Source: Zizania palustris (Eukaryota; Streptophyta; Magnoliopsida; Poales; Poaceae). Taken from it: 64,000 nucleotides of DNA. This document shows, in pieces, positions 12,441 through 23,910 of the stretch. Made by a program: the position numbers and the translations under genes. Position 1 is the stretch's first letter. The number at the start of each line of letters is the position of its first letter. Under the pieces are notes generated by a model. That model searched no databases and was not told the origin of the DNA. It saw only the letters and a program-made list of their open reading frames with translations. The stretch covers positions 84,004,162-84,068,161 of the forward strand of contig JAAALK010000079.1 of the NCBI GenBank assembly GCA_019279435.1, written 5' to 3'.

Positions 12441-14097
12441 TCAGACTTCCACCCCTGCTATATTTGCGGAAATGACCAAGGGGTCAGCATGGGGGAACTT
12501 CACCCCCGTGGCATCATTGGCAGTAAAAGAAAATGGGCACATAGACCATTCTGGCATTCCTTCCGTGGAACTTGAGGTCCCAATGTGCCCTACTTCACGG
12601 ACGTATTCACGTCGCTGCCTCTTGGACATGTTACCGAGGGTCCCCCCTCCGGAGATGGGCAGGACCACTTGCTTGCCGCGGTCTTGGGGGTCTTCCTGCT
12701 TCTGTGGTGGCATAATGTTGGCCACCGATAGCCGCATGGGGGCTTCGGGGATACCGGCTCGGGCCACGATTTGCATAGGCTTCGACCGTGCCGCTAGTGG
12801 GGTTTGATCTGAAGTACTCCGCCCAGTACTTCGTCCTAGGTATTCACCCCGAAGGGCTAACACCGCCTTGCAGTCCTTCGTGTCATGGCTTCTATTATCG
12901 CCTTGCACGCAGTAGAAAAAACTCTGGCGCCTGCCAGGTACTCTTTCTTGAGGCTTCGGTGCTCCAGCCTTGAAGCCTTGCGCCTGCTGATAATTGGCAG
13001 GTGCCTTCAGAACAGAGGGTGCGATGCTTAACACCTCCGAGCGGAAATGCTTCTTTCCTCACCTGTGATCACTGAAGCGATTGTCTTGAGGGGGTTGCAG
13101 AGAAGCTGAGGCTTCGGGCTCCGTCTTCACTTCTCGGAGGGCTGGTGCGGGTGCTACGGCTCATCGAAGGCAGCCGTCCTCCACCTTGGCATACTGTTCG
13201 AAGTATGCCATCAGCTGTGCCACGGATGACACAGGCTTCTGATAGAGCTTGCTGAGGAGGTCAGGGTTCAGCACCCCTTCGTGGGCGGCGTCGACTACCG
13301 AAGAGGTAGACAAGCCCTTGATCTGCGACTTGGTGTGGGCGAAGCGCGTGAAGTATTCCCGAAGCGTTTCCCCTGCTCGCTGCTTCACCTGGAATAAGCT
13401 CCCTGTCGACATTAGAGCCCCAAAGGTACCCTGGAAGTTGCTTACGAACTTCCTCTTCAACTGCTCCCAAGATCTGATCGATCCTGGCTTCAAGGACCAG
13501 AACCATCGGAGAGCCACACCTTCGAGGGCGAGGGGGAAACACTTTGCCATAGTGTTGCGCACCCCTCCGCTTGCTTCTATCGCCAGGGTGTATGAGCGAG
13601 CAAATTCTCTGGGGTCTGACCCGCCGGAATACTTGTGCAACTTCAAGGCCTTGAACCTAGGATTGAAGGGCACCCTTTGCAAGTCCGAATGTAGCGAAGA
13701 CTCATCATCGAAAGATGCATTCTCAGCCTCCTCCGGGACTTGAACAACTTCGGGAAGATTACGATCACCACCGTCTTGGGGCCCTTCTAGAGTCTCGGTG
13801 GAGGCTTGGGAGCGGAGGCGACCAGCGTCCTCTTGCCTCCATCTAGCCACTTCCTCCTGAAGCCGTGCTATCTGAGTATCTTCGTCCTTAGGAAGGTCTT
13901 CGTCTTCGTCGGAGGGTAGCTCCCTGTCTCGGGAACTGACACTCAGTTTGGAGCACCGCAGGAGGAGCCCGAGGGCCTCTAGGCACTTGACGCCCAGCGA
14001 CGCCCTCGAGAATCATTGGAACAGCTGAGGGTCCGGCTCCGTTGGTCCGAGGGGACCTTCGGAGAGGACCCGAGGCTTGGCTTCGCTTGGGAGGCAT
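12441..14097 (-). pseudogene. gag of element B
   Basis: The gag starts near 14097 (MPPKRSQASG) about 190 bases after the PBS. A frame change near 13900 leads to the conserved capsid region at 13161-13850, with LHKYSGGSDPREFARSY, CFPLALEGVALRWFWSL and LREYFTRFAHTKSQIKGL. This is followed by a degenerate nucleic-acid binding segment (CVQGDNRSHDTKDC). A TGA at 13161 and another at the protease boundary (near 12441) interrupt it; both sit where CGA (Arg) would fit. It is closely similar to the gag of element E at 61200-62372, which makes the two useful for comparing decay. Confidence 0.85.
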
Positions 14098-14283
14098 AGC
14101 TAGTAATGGAGAGGTCCAAAGACCGAGGACTTCGATTGGTCTGGGAAGGCGAGGGAAGGCCTTCGAACTACACTAGGAAGCCCCTTACCGAAGGGTGCGT
14201 GGAATCTTGAGACTCCGAGGCTCCCTCCGTAAGTGCTCTTCGAAGTGCAGTCAGCAGTAGAGAACTAGCTTCTAGAACTAGGT

Positions 14284-14301
14284 TCCCCACGGACGGCGCC
14301 A
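14284..14301 (-). other. Primer binding site of element B
   Basis: Minus-strand TGGCGCCGTCCGTGGGGA, identical to the site in element A, two bases inside the LTR end at 14304. Confidence 0.8.
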
Positions 14302-14303
14302 AC

Positions 14304-14798
14304 TGTTGGCGTAAAAGATTACGCTAACAGGTTCTCTGTGATCAAGAACAGACAAACAATGAGTTCGTGTTTAAGAACTATCTCAAGCCTCCGAATTGGA
14401 TAATAGCTTAAGTAGTCTGAATATGTGTATTGAATAGCTAAGTATTCGATCCCGAATACAGGGTAAGGAGGGGGTATTTATAGGCAAAAAAGTCTAAGGA
14501 AAAGACCTATTTACCCCTCAATTACAACCGACATAGTGGAAACTATTCGGTACCCTGAACAGGGTTAAAATGGTAAAATCTACCCAAAGCAATTAGATAA
14601 GTCAAACATCTTATCAATCCTGTTGTTTGATTCTGAAGCCTCATATCCTTTGGAGGGTTCCTTCGGATCGTAGATCGAAGCACCCTTCGGCTTAACTACT
14701 CCTCCACCTTCGAGCATGAGCCCATCATCTCTGAAGCTGATAAGTCCTTTTGAACTGTTAATCTCTAAGTCCTGAAAGTGAAGCATTTTCCCCCAACA
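14304..14798 (-). repeat. 5' LTR of element B
   Basis: A 495-bp LTR with TGTTGG...CCAACA ends. It reads on the minus strand, with a TATA box (GCCTATAAATA) near 14478. Sequence around its promoter resembles the LTR of element E (60436-60952). Confidence 0.85.
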
Positions 14799-15525
14799 GA
14801 AATGTTCACATCTATTAGGCACGATTGGAGGTGAAAGGTTTCAAAATATTCGAAGTGTTGATTATGATGAAACGGTCTTCGCTCATCATTATGCTTACGT
14901 CTGTTCAGATTGTTGCAGCAATTGCCGCATTTGTAGGTAGTCAAAATGTTTGACTCCATCAAGAATGAAGAAGAGTATTTTGTTTGCAAAAGGGCTAGTG
15001 GGAGCACACTTGTTTTTCTGGCTCTTTATGTGGATGACATATAAGTGATTGGAAATGACATTCCTTTGTAGAATGTTGTCAAGACCTTATTGAAAAATGG
15101 TTTCTCAATGAAGAACCTTGGAGACACAGCATACACTTTGGGCATAAAGATCTATAGAGATAGATCGAAATGGCTAATTGGATCAGGACAGAATAAAGTA
15201 CATTGACAAGGTTTTGAAACGGTTTCAAAATGTTGAATATGAGTGTGATCGCATATGCCTCTGCAATTGGGTCAATCATATGTGCCATGTACGTGCCCAA
15301 ATGTGTAGATACCAGTCAAACCCGGGTGAGAGTCATTGGGTAGTCATAGAAGGGATCCTCATGCACTTGAGAAGAACTGAGGATATGTTCCTAGGACACG
15401 GTAGCGAAGAGGAGCTCGATGTAAGGAGTTACATCAATGCTAGCCTTCAGACCAATAAAAGATAATTCTTAATCGTAGTTTGGGTTTATGTTCTGCCTCA
15501 ACGGAGGAGTAGTGAGTTGGAAAGG
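14799..15525 (+). pseudogene. Copia element D1, part 1: reverse transcriptase remnant
   Basis: Plus-strand remnants of Copia RT: a stretch like YDET...MLTSVQIVAAIAAF (about 14860-14930), then after a gap IKNEEEYFVCKRASGSTLVFLALYVDDI (14955-15043) and SMKNLGDTAYTLGIKIYRDR. Several stops and frame changes are present. The catalytic YVDD is still readable near 15030. A paralogous copy is at 57740-58800. The sequence ends in the RNase H start (VSWK) where the gag-only element is inserted; it resumes at 23229. Confidence 0.8.
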
Positions 15526-17302
15526 TGTAGGACCGAAAGTAGCGACCAGAGGGGGGTGAATGGGCGCCTAAAAATTTCTTGCTAAACTATATCGAAATCC
15601 CAACATCCAACCAACTTAACTGGACAAATAATATTAGTAAAGTAAATTACTGGTACTATAGTTGTCTAGCCTAAAGATGACCAGTGTCCTAATTAAAATG
15701 ATATTAAAGCTAAACTAAATTAAAAATACTGCAGTAAATAAACACACCTAGATAAATCACGAAATATTTATATTGTAGTCTAGAAATAAAATACTAATCA
15801 AATGAATAAAAACATGGATCATGCAAAAATTAATTCAAAAATAATCCTAAAATATTCCACGTAAAAACTAGAATAAAATATTACTACGACTAATAATTTT
15901 TCTTTTCTTTTTATATGAGCAGATTTAACAGATAAAAAATAATACGAGATAACTAATGAAAATTTAATAGATTCAAAATTAACTAAATAATATGCGATTC
16001 ATATTTTTTAATTAAAACTAGATAACTATTGACTTAATAAACTAGCTGAAAAATAGGGGATTAAAAAAACTAATTTGCATGCTGTTTAGTCACCGCGAGC
16101 GCCGCAGAAGATCCAACCGTCTCTTTTCCCTGCCGCGAAGAACAAAACCGATGACTTGATCCTGTCAAAATCTTTCGTCTCGATCGCCACACCCAATGTG
16201 TCGCTGCGTGCCTACGCGCCGAAGACTGCTGTCGCTGCCGCACGCAACTGCTGGTTGAACGCTTCAGCCAAAGACAAACAATTTCGTGTGGCTTCTCGTT
16301 GCAGCAAAAAAAAACAGATCGCACGCCCGGTTCTCTGCTCTGCGGCTAGCTGCTAGCTTGTGAAATCATGTGATTTCGCTGGCATGCTGCTAGCTTGTGA
16401 AATCGTGCCCCTATAGCAGCTCCCCTTGCGTGCGAACACAACAAACCAAGCACACAATGGCCTTTGCACGCCACCCGAAGAACGCAGAAATTTGCCGTCG
16501 TGGGTCCCGCGATGAAGAAAAATCTTCTTCCTGGCTTTTTACTGCTACACCGATGGAAACCTGCCTGCGCCACTTGGATGTGACCGGACGGAATTGCTTC
16601 CTGCTCGCTGCTGCACAGCCGAAGCCACGCAGATGTCTGGCAGTTTCGCCCACCAGAGAAAGACGACGAGAAATTTTCTTGCAGATCAAAAACTTGCGGC
16701 CAAATCAAAAAGTGGACTGTAGATTGATCTTGAAAAATGACAGTCATCTATCCCCAAGGGGATAGGGGCCTATTTATAGGCGAATCCTAATACATGAAAA
16801 GACTAATTTACCCCTAGGGTAAATTAAACTGACTCTAAAATAAATTCTGAAAATTACTAAAATATTATTAGAAAAATTATGTGACTCAAATAAAAATATT
16901 CTAAACTTAAAAACTAAATATTAATATCCTAAAATGAATTAATCATAGGTTGTCAGTTTTGCGCCCAAACTGACAAAGCGTCCACCGTCTTCGCACCGGG
17001 TACCCGGATTGGACCGACCTGACCCCGCAGCTTCCTCAGCCCGGCAATCGCTCGCCGTCCGTATACCTGAGTCAAACCCAGTCGACAGACTAGTGGATCA
17101 TCTGCCGCTCTTAGCCATGTACCCGGATTGGGCCAGCCCGACTCCGCGGCTCCTCTGCCCGGCCGTCACTCGCTGCCCGTGTACCTGAGTCACACGCGCC
17201 TCAGACACGGCAGGTCTTCATCTCTCCCTTCCTTTGACTTCTGTTGACAATCACTCATCACATCTGGAATATCAAAACCATATTCTTCAACATGGTTTCT
17301 CA
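15526..17302 (-). repeat. 3' LTR of the gag-only element
   Basis: Nearly identical to 21462-23228. A 13-bp stretch near 15830, present here and absent in the other copy, is the largest difference I noticed. The minus-strand TATA box (GCCTATAAATAGG) is near 16770, giving a short U3 (about 530 bp) and a long R-U5. ORFs on both strands at 16070-16765 and 21995-22690 are duplicated LTR sequence, not genes. Confidence 0.95.
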
Positions 17303-18649
17303 ATCTCCCCCTTGATGAGTGCATTATCAACACCCTCTTCAGCTCATCTTCAGAACCTGCAAAACATGTGGAAACAGGAAAACAAAGACAAAAGAAAATA
17401 GAAGAAAGAAAATAAAAGTTTAACCCTAATGACCAAAAGCCAAACAAAAGCAAGAAAAATGGTCATTATGGTTAACCAAAAATAAAGACTCAAAAACAAG
17501 TGCAAATCTCAGAATTACCAACAAGGAATTCCCCCTGAAATAAATCTCAGAGAAAGCTAAAAATGTTCCCTAAACTCCAAAATTTCCCCCCCTTGTTGAC
17601 AATTGGACTCATCGTGTGAGACTAAATGCACTCTAAAAAGAGACATAGACACAAACTCCCCCTGAAATACAGCTCCCCCTCAAAATATGCCATGAATGCA
17701 GATGGGGTGCAGGTGGAGTGTGAAAAGCATGCTTCTTAGATATGATTAACTGCAATTACAACATCTAACAGGTATAGCAAAAGATATACTGTCTAAGATA
17801 CATGACATGATCAGTGCAATAGATGATATCTAAAGAGAGTCATTAGCACACATTTTTCGGTTTTTGCAAACAAAAGCATCACCACATTTTCTAGTTGACA
17901 AGCAGAGTAAAGCATGAGATGCAAAAGCTAACTGATATCTACCAAGATAAGCATTGTCCAAATCAAAGTGCTTCAGCAAACTTGTCATCTTTTTAAATTT
18001 TTTCAGACTTTTTTCTTTTTCCTTTTTTTTATTTTTCATTTCTACCAGGGTTATTTGCATGTCAAACCTTATGCTAACCGACCAAGTCAAGCCTAGGCCA
18101 GAACTGGACCATCAGAAGCTTAAGACATTGGTCTTGGCATACATTACACCGTCCTAGTTCATACCAAAGTGATATGGTAAACAATCCAGAACAATGCAAT
18201 GCGACAAAGCAAACTCACCTGGATCTTTTCTGATAATCATAAAAATGCATAAATTTTTCAGTTTTCAGAATGTTTATCATTTTTATAACACATTTTTCAC
18301 ATTTAAAGCATATAAATGTCCAAGTTGCATATCTGCATCTAAGTAAGGATCTAGCTACAAGGCATGTAAAAGATAGCGAACGCATTCAGCCTACACATGC
18401 TAGTTACCAGAAGCAATGGTGATCATTTTTCAATTTTAAAACATAAAAACCTTGCATATGACAAAAATCAGATATATCATGTGATCTGAACCAGAACATG
18501 ATCATCGACAAGTAATCAAAAACATATACAAGTGATTGATGATTATGCATGATATGAACGCACACAAAAAGACTCAATAAAAAATAAAGAAGAAAGTAAA
18601 AAACTGACTCAAACTATCCCAAAAAGGATACACAACTCCCAAATCAAGA
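17303..18649 (-). other. 3' non-coding region with multiplied polypurine tracts
   Basis: About 1.35 kb between the gag stop and the 3' LTR with no coding sequence. The plus strand shows a series of polypyrimidine tracts: CTCCCCCTTGATG at the LTR edge (about 17305), TTCCCCCTGAAAT (17530), TTTCCCCCCCTTG (17583), CTCCCCCTGAAAT (17657) and CTCCCCCTCAAA (17671). On the element's sense strand these are purine-rich. Multiple tract copies upstream of the 3' LTR have been described for Sireviruses. Confidence 0.7.
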
Positions 18650-21401
18650 TCAATAATCATGAGTGGGAGCAACCGGTCCATCGCCAGATTTAGCAAAAGT
18701 TCTAAACCAGTGTCGAGCCATCTGCTCATATGTAGGAAAGCGGAAGGAGTCATATGAATCTGGACCAAAACGCGGATCAAAGCACGGTCCTCTGTTCTTC
18801 CTTAAATCACGGTCACGAGGTCCAACATCGTATCCATAACGATCTGGAACTCTGCCGGAACGGAAACCACCCTCCGAAGCACGATCATAAAAATCGTCTC
18901 CTCTACCACCACCTACACGACGTGGCCTGGCCTCTAGCCTCTCTCTACGTCGAGGAACTCTCTGTCTACCACCCTGCCGATAGAACTGCTCCTACCCCTC
19001 AAGCTCTCTCTGCTCGCTCAACCCTCTTCCTCCTGAAGCAAAACTCCTCAAGATGCCCGTCTCTCTGACAAAACTCACAGTGATAGGTACGCTTCTTGGG
19101 ATGTTGTTGTGGCTTAGGGTTCTTAGGCTTGGTGGTGTTGGGTGTAGCATCTTTGGTGTGAGAGGGTCCAAGTAAAGAATCAAGAGAAGTGTGGAGAGTT
19201 TTAGGTTTTGGAACCCAGATCTACTTCTTAGGTGGAGCTTTGGGCTGTTCTTGGAACACTCCATCCTTGGGATGACTAGCCTGGAAAGACTCAGTGGAGT
19301 GAGTCTTGGGGTATCTCTGCTCAGGAGTCATTTTACTCCACTCCACTGCCCGGCTAATGGCACTCTCAAAGTCAGCCTTGGTGTAGGTGTAGCCTACCCC
19401 AAACCCATCCTGCCTCTTAAACTGCTGGATCATCATGCCGAGTTGTGGCTCTCTAGCACTGATCCAACTCAGGATAGAACAGAGGTAGAATTTTTCATTC
19501 TGGGCATCAGCTAGCTCCTCTCTCAAGGAAGCTAGAACCTCCACCTGAGACAAGCAGGTCTCACACTCTCTATCTATTTGGACAGACTTCTCGGCTTTCT
19601 ACTTAATCAACTCCAGTCTAAGAGACAAGCAGTTCTCACAGACAGTGGGTGAAACTGACAGTGTCTCAAGCTCTAGCTTAGTCTGCTCCAACTCATCTCT
19701 CACTCCAGCTAACTCGCTCAACTGCTCATCACTCTTGGCTCTCAGCTCGGCTATACTAGCTAAATGGAATGGGCAGTCTACACAAGGTGCGATGATAGTG
19801 GCATGAACATCTTTTAGCTCCTGGTGAGCGCTCTCAAGCTCAGTGGTCAATGCGTCTCTCTCATCTACTCTCTCTGTGTACCTGGACTTAAGAGTCATCA
19901 GGTCACACAATAGCACCTCACAGTTAGGGCACTCACCACTATCACCCAAGCAAGGGGAAGAAGACAAACTCTCAATCTTGCCATTCGCCGTGGCAAGCTC
20001 ACTCTCAAGTTCATCTATCCTCTTCTTAGCCCCTCTAAGCGGTTTCTCCCGATACTTCAACTCGTGACTATTCTGTTCTAGTAAATTAACAACTTCTTGT
20101 TCATAGGAAGATGCCTTCTCATCGTCGTCGTCGTCGGAGTCGTCGGATGAGTCCTTTTCTTTCTTCTCCCCAAGAGAAATTGAGCATAAGCTCTTGTGGG
20201 ATCTTTGGCTGTGACGTGAGCGACTCTTCGGCTTGTCCCCGAAGCCCATGAAACAGAGGCCTGCCGGATTGTCCCTGTCCTTCCCCTTCCTGATCATGAT
20301 ATATTCATCACTTGAACTTGAAGACGAGGAGGAAGACGAGGATCTCTTAGAGTATCTTTTCTCCATCTCGGCGAAGAAGGTCTTGTCTCGCTTCTTGTTC
20401 TCACGCCTGTAATCCTTAAGAACCTTTCGAAAGAATCTTGTCTTGGGCTTGACCTTCGTGGAGTTGTCGTACTTGCCGGAGTTGTAGGAGTTGCCGTCGG
20501 TTCCCTTCTTGTAATTCTTCTGCTTGGGACAATCGGCGATGAAATGACCTGGGTCACCACACTCAAAGCATCTGGATTTTGTGCCGTGTCTCTTGAACAT
20601 TCGCTTATCATAGACACGTCGCACCCGGTTGTTAAACAAGCACAAATCATCATCTCCTAGAGTATCAAGTTGTTCCTCGGAGATAGACATCAAGGAAAAA
20701 GCAGTACAACTAATGGCATTAGGATCAGTCGACGGTGTTGCAAGCGCCAGAGTCTTTGAGCCAGAATTAGTGAGATTTGATCTCAACTGAATATCGACCT
20801 CTGAGGCCTTGAGCTTACTAAAAAGCTCTGCGATGGTCAAGGTATCATAAGACGTGCTCTCAACAATAGAAGAGACCTTGATCTCCCAGATCTTAGGGTC
20901 CAAGGTATGGAGTACCTTAAGCGCCTATTCATGATCCGAGACCAGCTGATCACCCTCGGCCTTATTAACGCGAAGCTTGTTAATGATCGATTGAAAGCGA
21001 CCAAACAAAGCCTCAACCGTCTCACCCGGCTTCTGTGAGAAATTCTCATACTCATGCCGGTAGGTCTGATAAAGCCTAGCCTTGACCTGAGTTGTCCCCT
21101 CATGATGTGCCTGGAGGGTAGCCCAGATCTCTCGAGCAGTGGTGAGATGGCTAACACGCTCAAACTCACTAGGACCTAGACCAGAAAATAAAATATTCAC
21201 CGCCTTACTATTATTTTGATGTTGGGTAATTACATCAGCAGTAGTATCCACAACAATAGTCGTTATGGTGAAACTAGGATGAACACAAATCTCCCATATG
21301 TCCGAGCTCTGGCTCATAAGGTATGCTTGCATGCGAGTCTTCCAATAAGTGTAGCCAAAACCTTCTAGGGACGGGATTTTACCAGAAGATGTCATGGTCA
21401 C
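18650..21401 (-). pseudogene. gag-like protein of the gag-only element, about 917 codons
   Basis: It begins MTMTSSGKIPSLEGFGYTYW at 21401, a Copia gag start of the UBN2 type. In order it has the gag domain (residues 1-165), a CCHC zinc knuckle CFECGDPGHFIADC (near 20550), a serine run then acidic segment, a long coiled coil (about 19600-20100), and a second knuckle-like motif CEFCQRDGHLEEFC (near 19050). It ends in an arginine/glycine-rich tail ending in TGA at 18650. TAG stops interrupt it at 20925, 19599, 19221 and 18992. A frame change of one codon position lies in a GA run near 19005. Reading continues coherently across each, so it is one decayed gene. The usual role of gag is to build the particle; here it is the only product. 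Confidence 0.88.
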
Positions 21402-21447
21402 TACCTAGGTTTAGAATCGGTTAAGATATTAGAAAAACCCTAACCTC

Positions 21448-21459
21448 GCTCTGATACCA
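21448..21459 (-). other. Primer binding site for initiator tRNA-Met (gag-only element)
   Basis: Minus-strand TGGTATCAGAGC, the standard complement of plant initiator tRNA-Met 3' end, two bases inside the 5' LTR. Confidence 0.93.
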
Positions 21460-21461
21460 CT

Positions 21462-23228
21462 TGTAGGACCGAAAGTAGCGACCAGAGGGGGGGTGAATGG
21501 GCGCCTAAAAATTTCTTGCTAAACTATATCGAAATCCCAACATCCAACCAACTTAACTGGACAAATAATATTAGTAAAGTAAATTACTGGTACTATAGTT
21601 GTCTAGCCTAAAGATGACCGGTGTCCTAATTAAAATGATATTAAAGCTAAACTAAATTAAAAATACTGCAGTAAATAAACACACCTAGATAAATCACGAA
21701 ATATTTATATTGTAGTCTAGAAATAAAATACTAATCAAATGAATAAAAACATGGATCATGCAAAATAATCCTAAAATATTCCACGTAAAAACTAGAATAA
21801 AATATTACTGCGACTAATAAATTTTCTTTTCTTTTTATATGAGCAGATTTAACAGATAAAAAATAATACGAGATAACTAATGAAAATTTAATAGATTCAA
21901 AATTAACTAAATAATATGCGATTAATATTTTTTTAATTAAAACTAGATAACTATTGACTTAATCAACTATCTGAAAAATAGGGGATTAAAAAAACTAATC
22001 TCCATGCTGTTTAGTCACCGCGAGCGCCGCAGAAGATCCAGCCGTCTCTTTTCCCTGCCGCGAAGAACAAAACCAATGACTTGATCCTGTCAAAATCTTT
22101 CGTCTCGATCGCCACACCCTATGTGTCGATGCGTGCCTACGCGCCGAAGACTGCTGTCGCTGCTGCACGCAACAGCTGGTTGAACGCTTCAGCGAAAGAC
22201 AAACAATTTCGTGTGGCTTCTCGTTGCAGCAAAAAAAAATAGATTGCACGCTCGGTTCTCTGCTTTGCGACTAGATGCTAGCTTGTGAAATCATGTTATT
22301 TCGCTGGCATGCTGCTAGCTTGTGAAATCGTGCCCCTGTAGCAGCTCCCCTTGCGTGCGAACACAACAAACCAGGCACACAATGGCCTTTGCACGCCACC
22401 CGGAGAACGCAGAAATTTGCCGTCGTGGGTCCCGCGATGAAGAAAAATCTTCTTCCTGGCTTTTTACTGCTACACCAATGGAAGCCCGCCTGCACCGCTT
22501 GGATGTGACTGGACGGAACTGCTTCCCGCTCGCTGCTGCACAGCCGAAGCCACGCAGATGTCTGGCAGTTTCGCCCACCAGAGAAAGACGACAAGAAATT
22601 TTCTTGCAAATCAAAAACTTGCGGCCAAATCAAAAAGTGGACTATAGATTGATCTTGAAAAATTACAGTCATCTATCCCCAAGGGGATAGGGGCCTATTT
22701 ATAGGCGAATCCTAATACATGAAAAGACTAATTTACCCTTAGGGTAAATTAAACTGACTCTAAAATAAATTCCAAAAATTACTAAAATATTCTTAGAAAA
22801 ATTACCCGACTCAAATAAAAATATTCTAAACTTAAAAACTAAATATTAATATCCTAAAAACGAATTAATCATAGGTTGTCAGTTTTGCGCCCAAACTGAC
22901 AAACCGTCCACCGTCTTCGCACCGGGTACCCAGATTGGACCGACCCGACCCCGCAGCTTCCTCAGCCCGGCAATCGCTCGCCGTCCGTATACCTGAGTCA
23001 AACCCAGTCGACAGACTAGTGGATCATCTGCCGCTCCTAGCCATGTACCCGGATTGGGCCAGCCCGACTCCGCGGCTCCTCTGCCCGGCCGTCGCTCGTT
23101 GCCCGTGTACCTGAGTCACACGCGCCTCAGACACGGCAGGTCTTCATCTCTCCCTTCCTTTGACTTCTGTTGACAATCACTCATCACATCTGGAATATCA
23201 AAAACATATTCTTCAACATGGTTTCTCA
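21462..23228 (-). repeat. 5' LTR of the gag-only element
   Basis: TG...CA ends, 1767 bp, near-identical partner of 15526-17302. It is immediately followed by AAAGG, the right target duplication. Confidence 0.95.
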
Positions 23229-23910
23229 AAAGGTTCCAAGCAATAGGCAGTGGCTGATTCTACAATAGTAGCTGAGTATATCGCAGCTTTGGAAGCTATG
23301 AAGGAGGTCGTTTGGATCAAAAAGTTTGTTTCTGAGCTGAGTGTTGTTCCTAGTGCGTCCAGTCCAGTGGACCTCTATTATGGTAATAGTGGTGCCATTG
23401 CATAAGCCAAGCAGCCTAGATACCACTAGAAGTCCAAACGTGTACTTCGGTGATATCACCTGATCAGTGAGATCATTGAGAGAGGTGATGTGAATATTTG
23501 CGAGGTGCACACAGATTTGAACATAGCAAGATCCGTTGACAAAGCCACTTCCACAGCCCTAGCATGAGGCGCATATGAGCTCCATAGGTATGAGATACTT
23601 GCAAGAGTGAGTCATGTGTATGTGGGAGTTGCTAGTGATGTCTATGTTAATGTAGGATATAATTGTTATCTTGTTACTTGAATAAACGTTGTTTGCATTT
23701 AATTAATGATTACGACTTGTTATGTGAAACTATTTGCTTTATTACGATGTTGTTCAAAAGGGTCCCTAATCTTGTCATCATGTGGGACAGTGATGATACA
23801 TGGATTAGCACATCCGATTGATTGATGATCATGTTTCACAGATCATAGACATAGAGATGTTAAATCAGTGACATGGACACATGTTGGTGAACATGGTGTT
23901 GGACATACTC
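23229..23910 (+). pseudogene. Copia element D1, part 2: RNase H remnant
   Basis: Continues D1 exactly where it stops at 15525. It encodes VADSTIVAEYIAALEAMKEVVW, VDLYYGNSGAIA and SEIIERGDVNICEVHTDLN, the Copia RNase H C-terminal half. A TAA replaces the CAA that the paralogue at 58540-58620 still has (GAIAQAK). After about 23600 the sequence is non-coding 3' internal region. It is cut by the Tekay-type element at 23910 and resumes at 36127. Confidence 0.82.

Larger units (their letters stand above)
10400..14798 (-). mobile_element. Truncated Tat-type Gypsy element B
   Basis: A minus-strand element whose 5' LTR (14304-14798), PBS, gag, protease, RT and RNase H are present, in that order from right to left. 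The second RNase H domain breaks off near 10415; integrase and the 3' LTR are missing. The left neighbour is the broken end of element C, and the right neighbour is Copia element D1. Both flanks differ, so this is a deletion or rearrangement junction rather than a simple insertion. Confidence 0.85.
15526..23228 (-). mobile_element. Non-autonomous gag-only Sirevirus-like element (TR-GAG type)
   Basis: A complete 7.7-kb LTR element on the minus strand. It has LTRs of 1777 bp (15526-17302) and 1767 bp (21462-23228) with TG...CA ends. A perfect 5-bp target duplication AAAGG lies at 15521-15525 and 23229-23233. The PBS matches initiator tRNA-Met, and a polypurine tract abuts the 3' LTR. The 4.2-kb interior encodes only a gag-like protein (18650-21401) followed by about 1.3 kb without coding sequence. 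There is no protease, integrase, RT or RNase H. This matches the published TR-GAG class of terminal-repeat retrotransposons with GAG only. Movement must rely on enzymes from another Copia element. It sits inside the RNase H region of D1. Confidence 0.93.

Noticed and set aside
16070..16765. Repeated frames of 84-133 codons here and at 21995-22690
   Set aside because: They occur twice only because they lie in the two LTRs of the gag-only element, and both strands are open.
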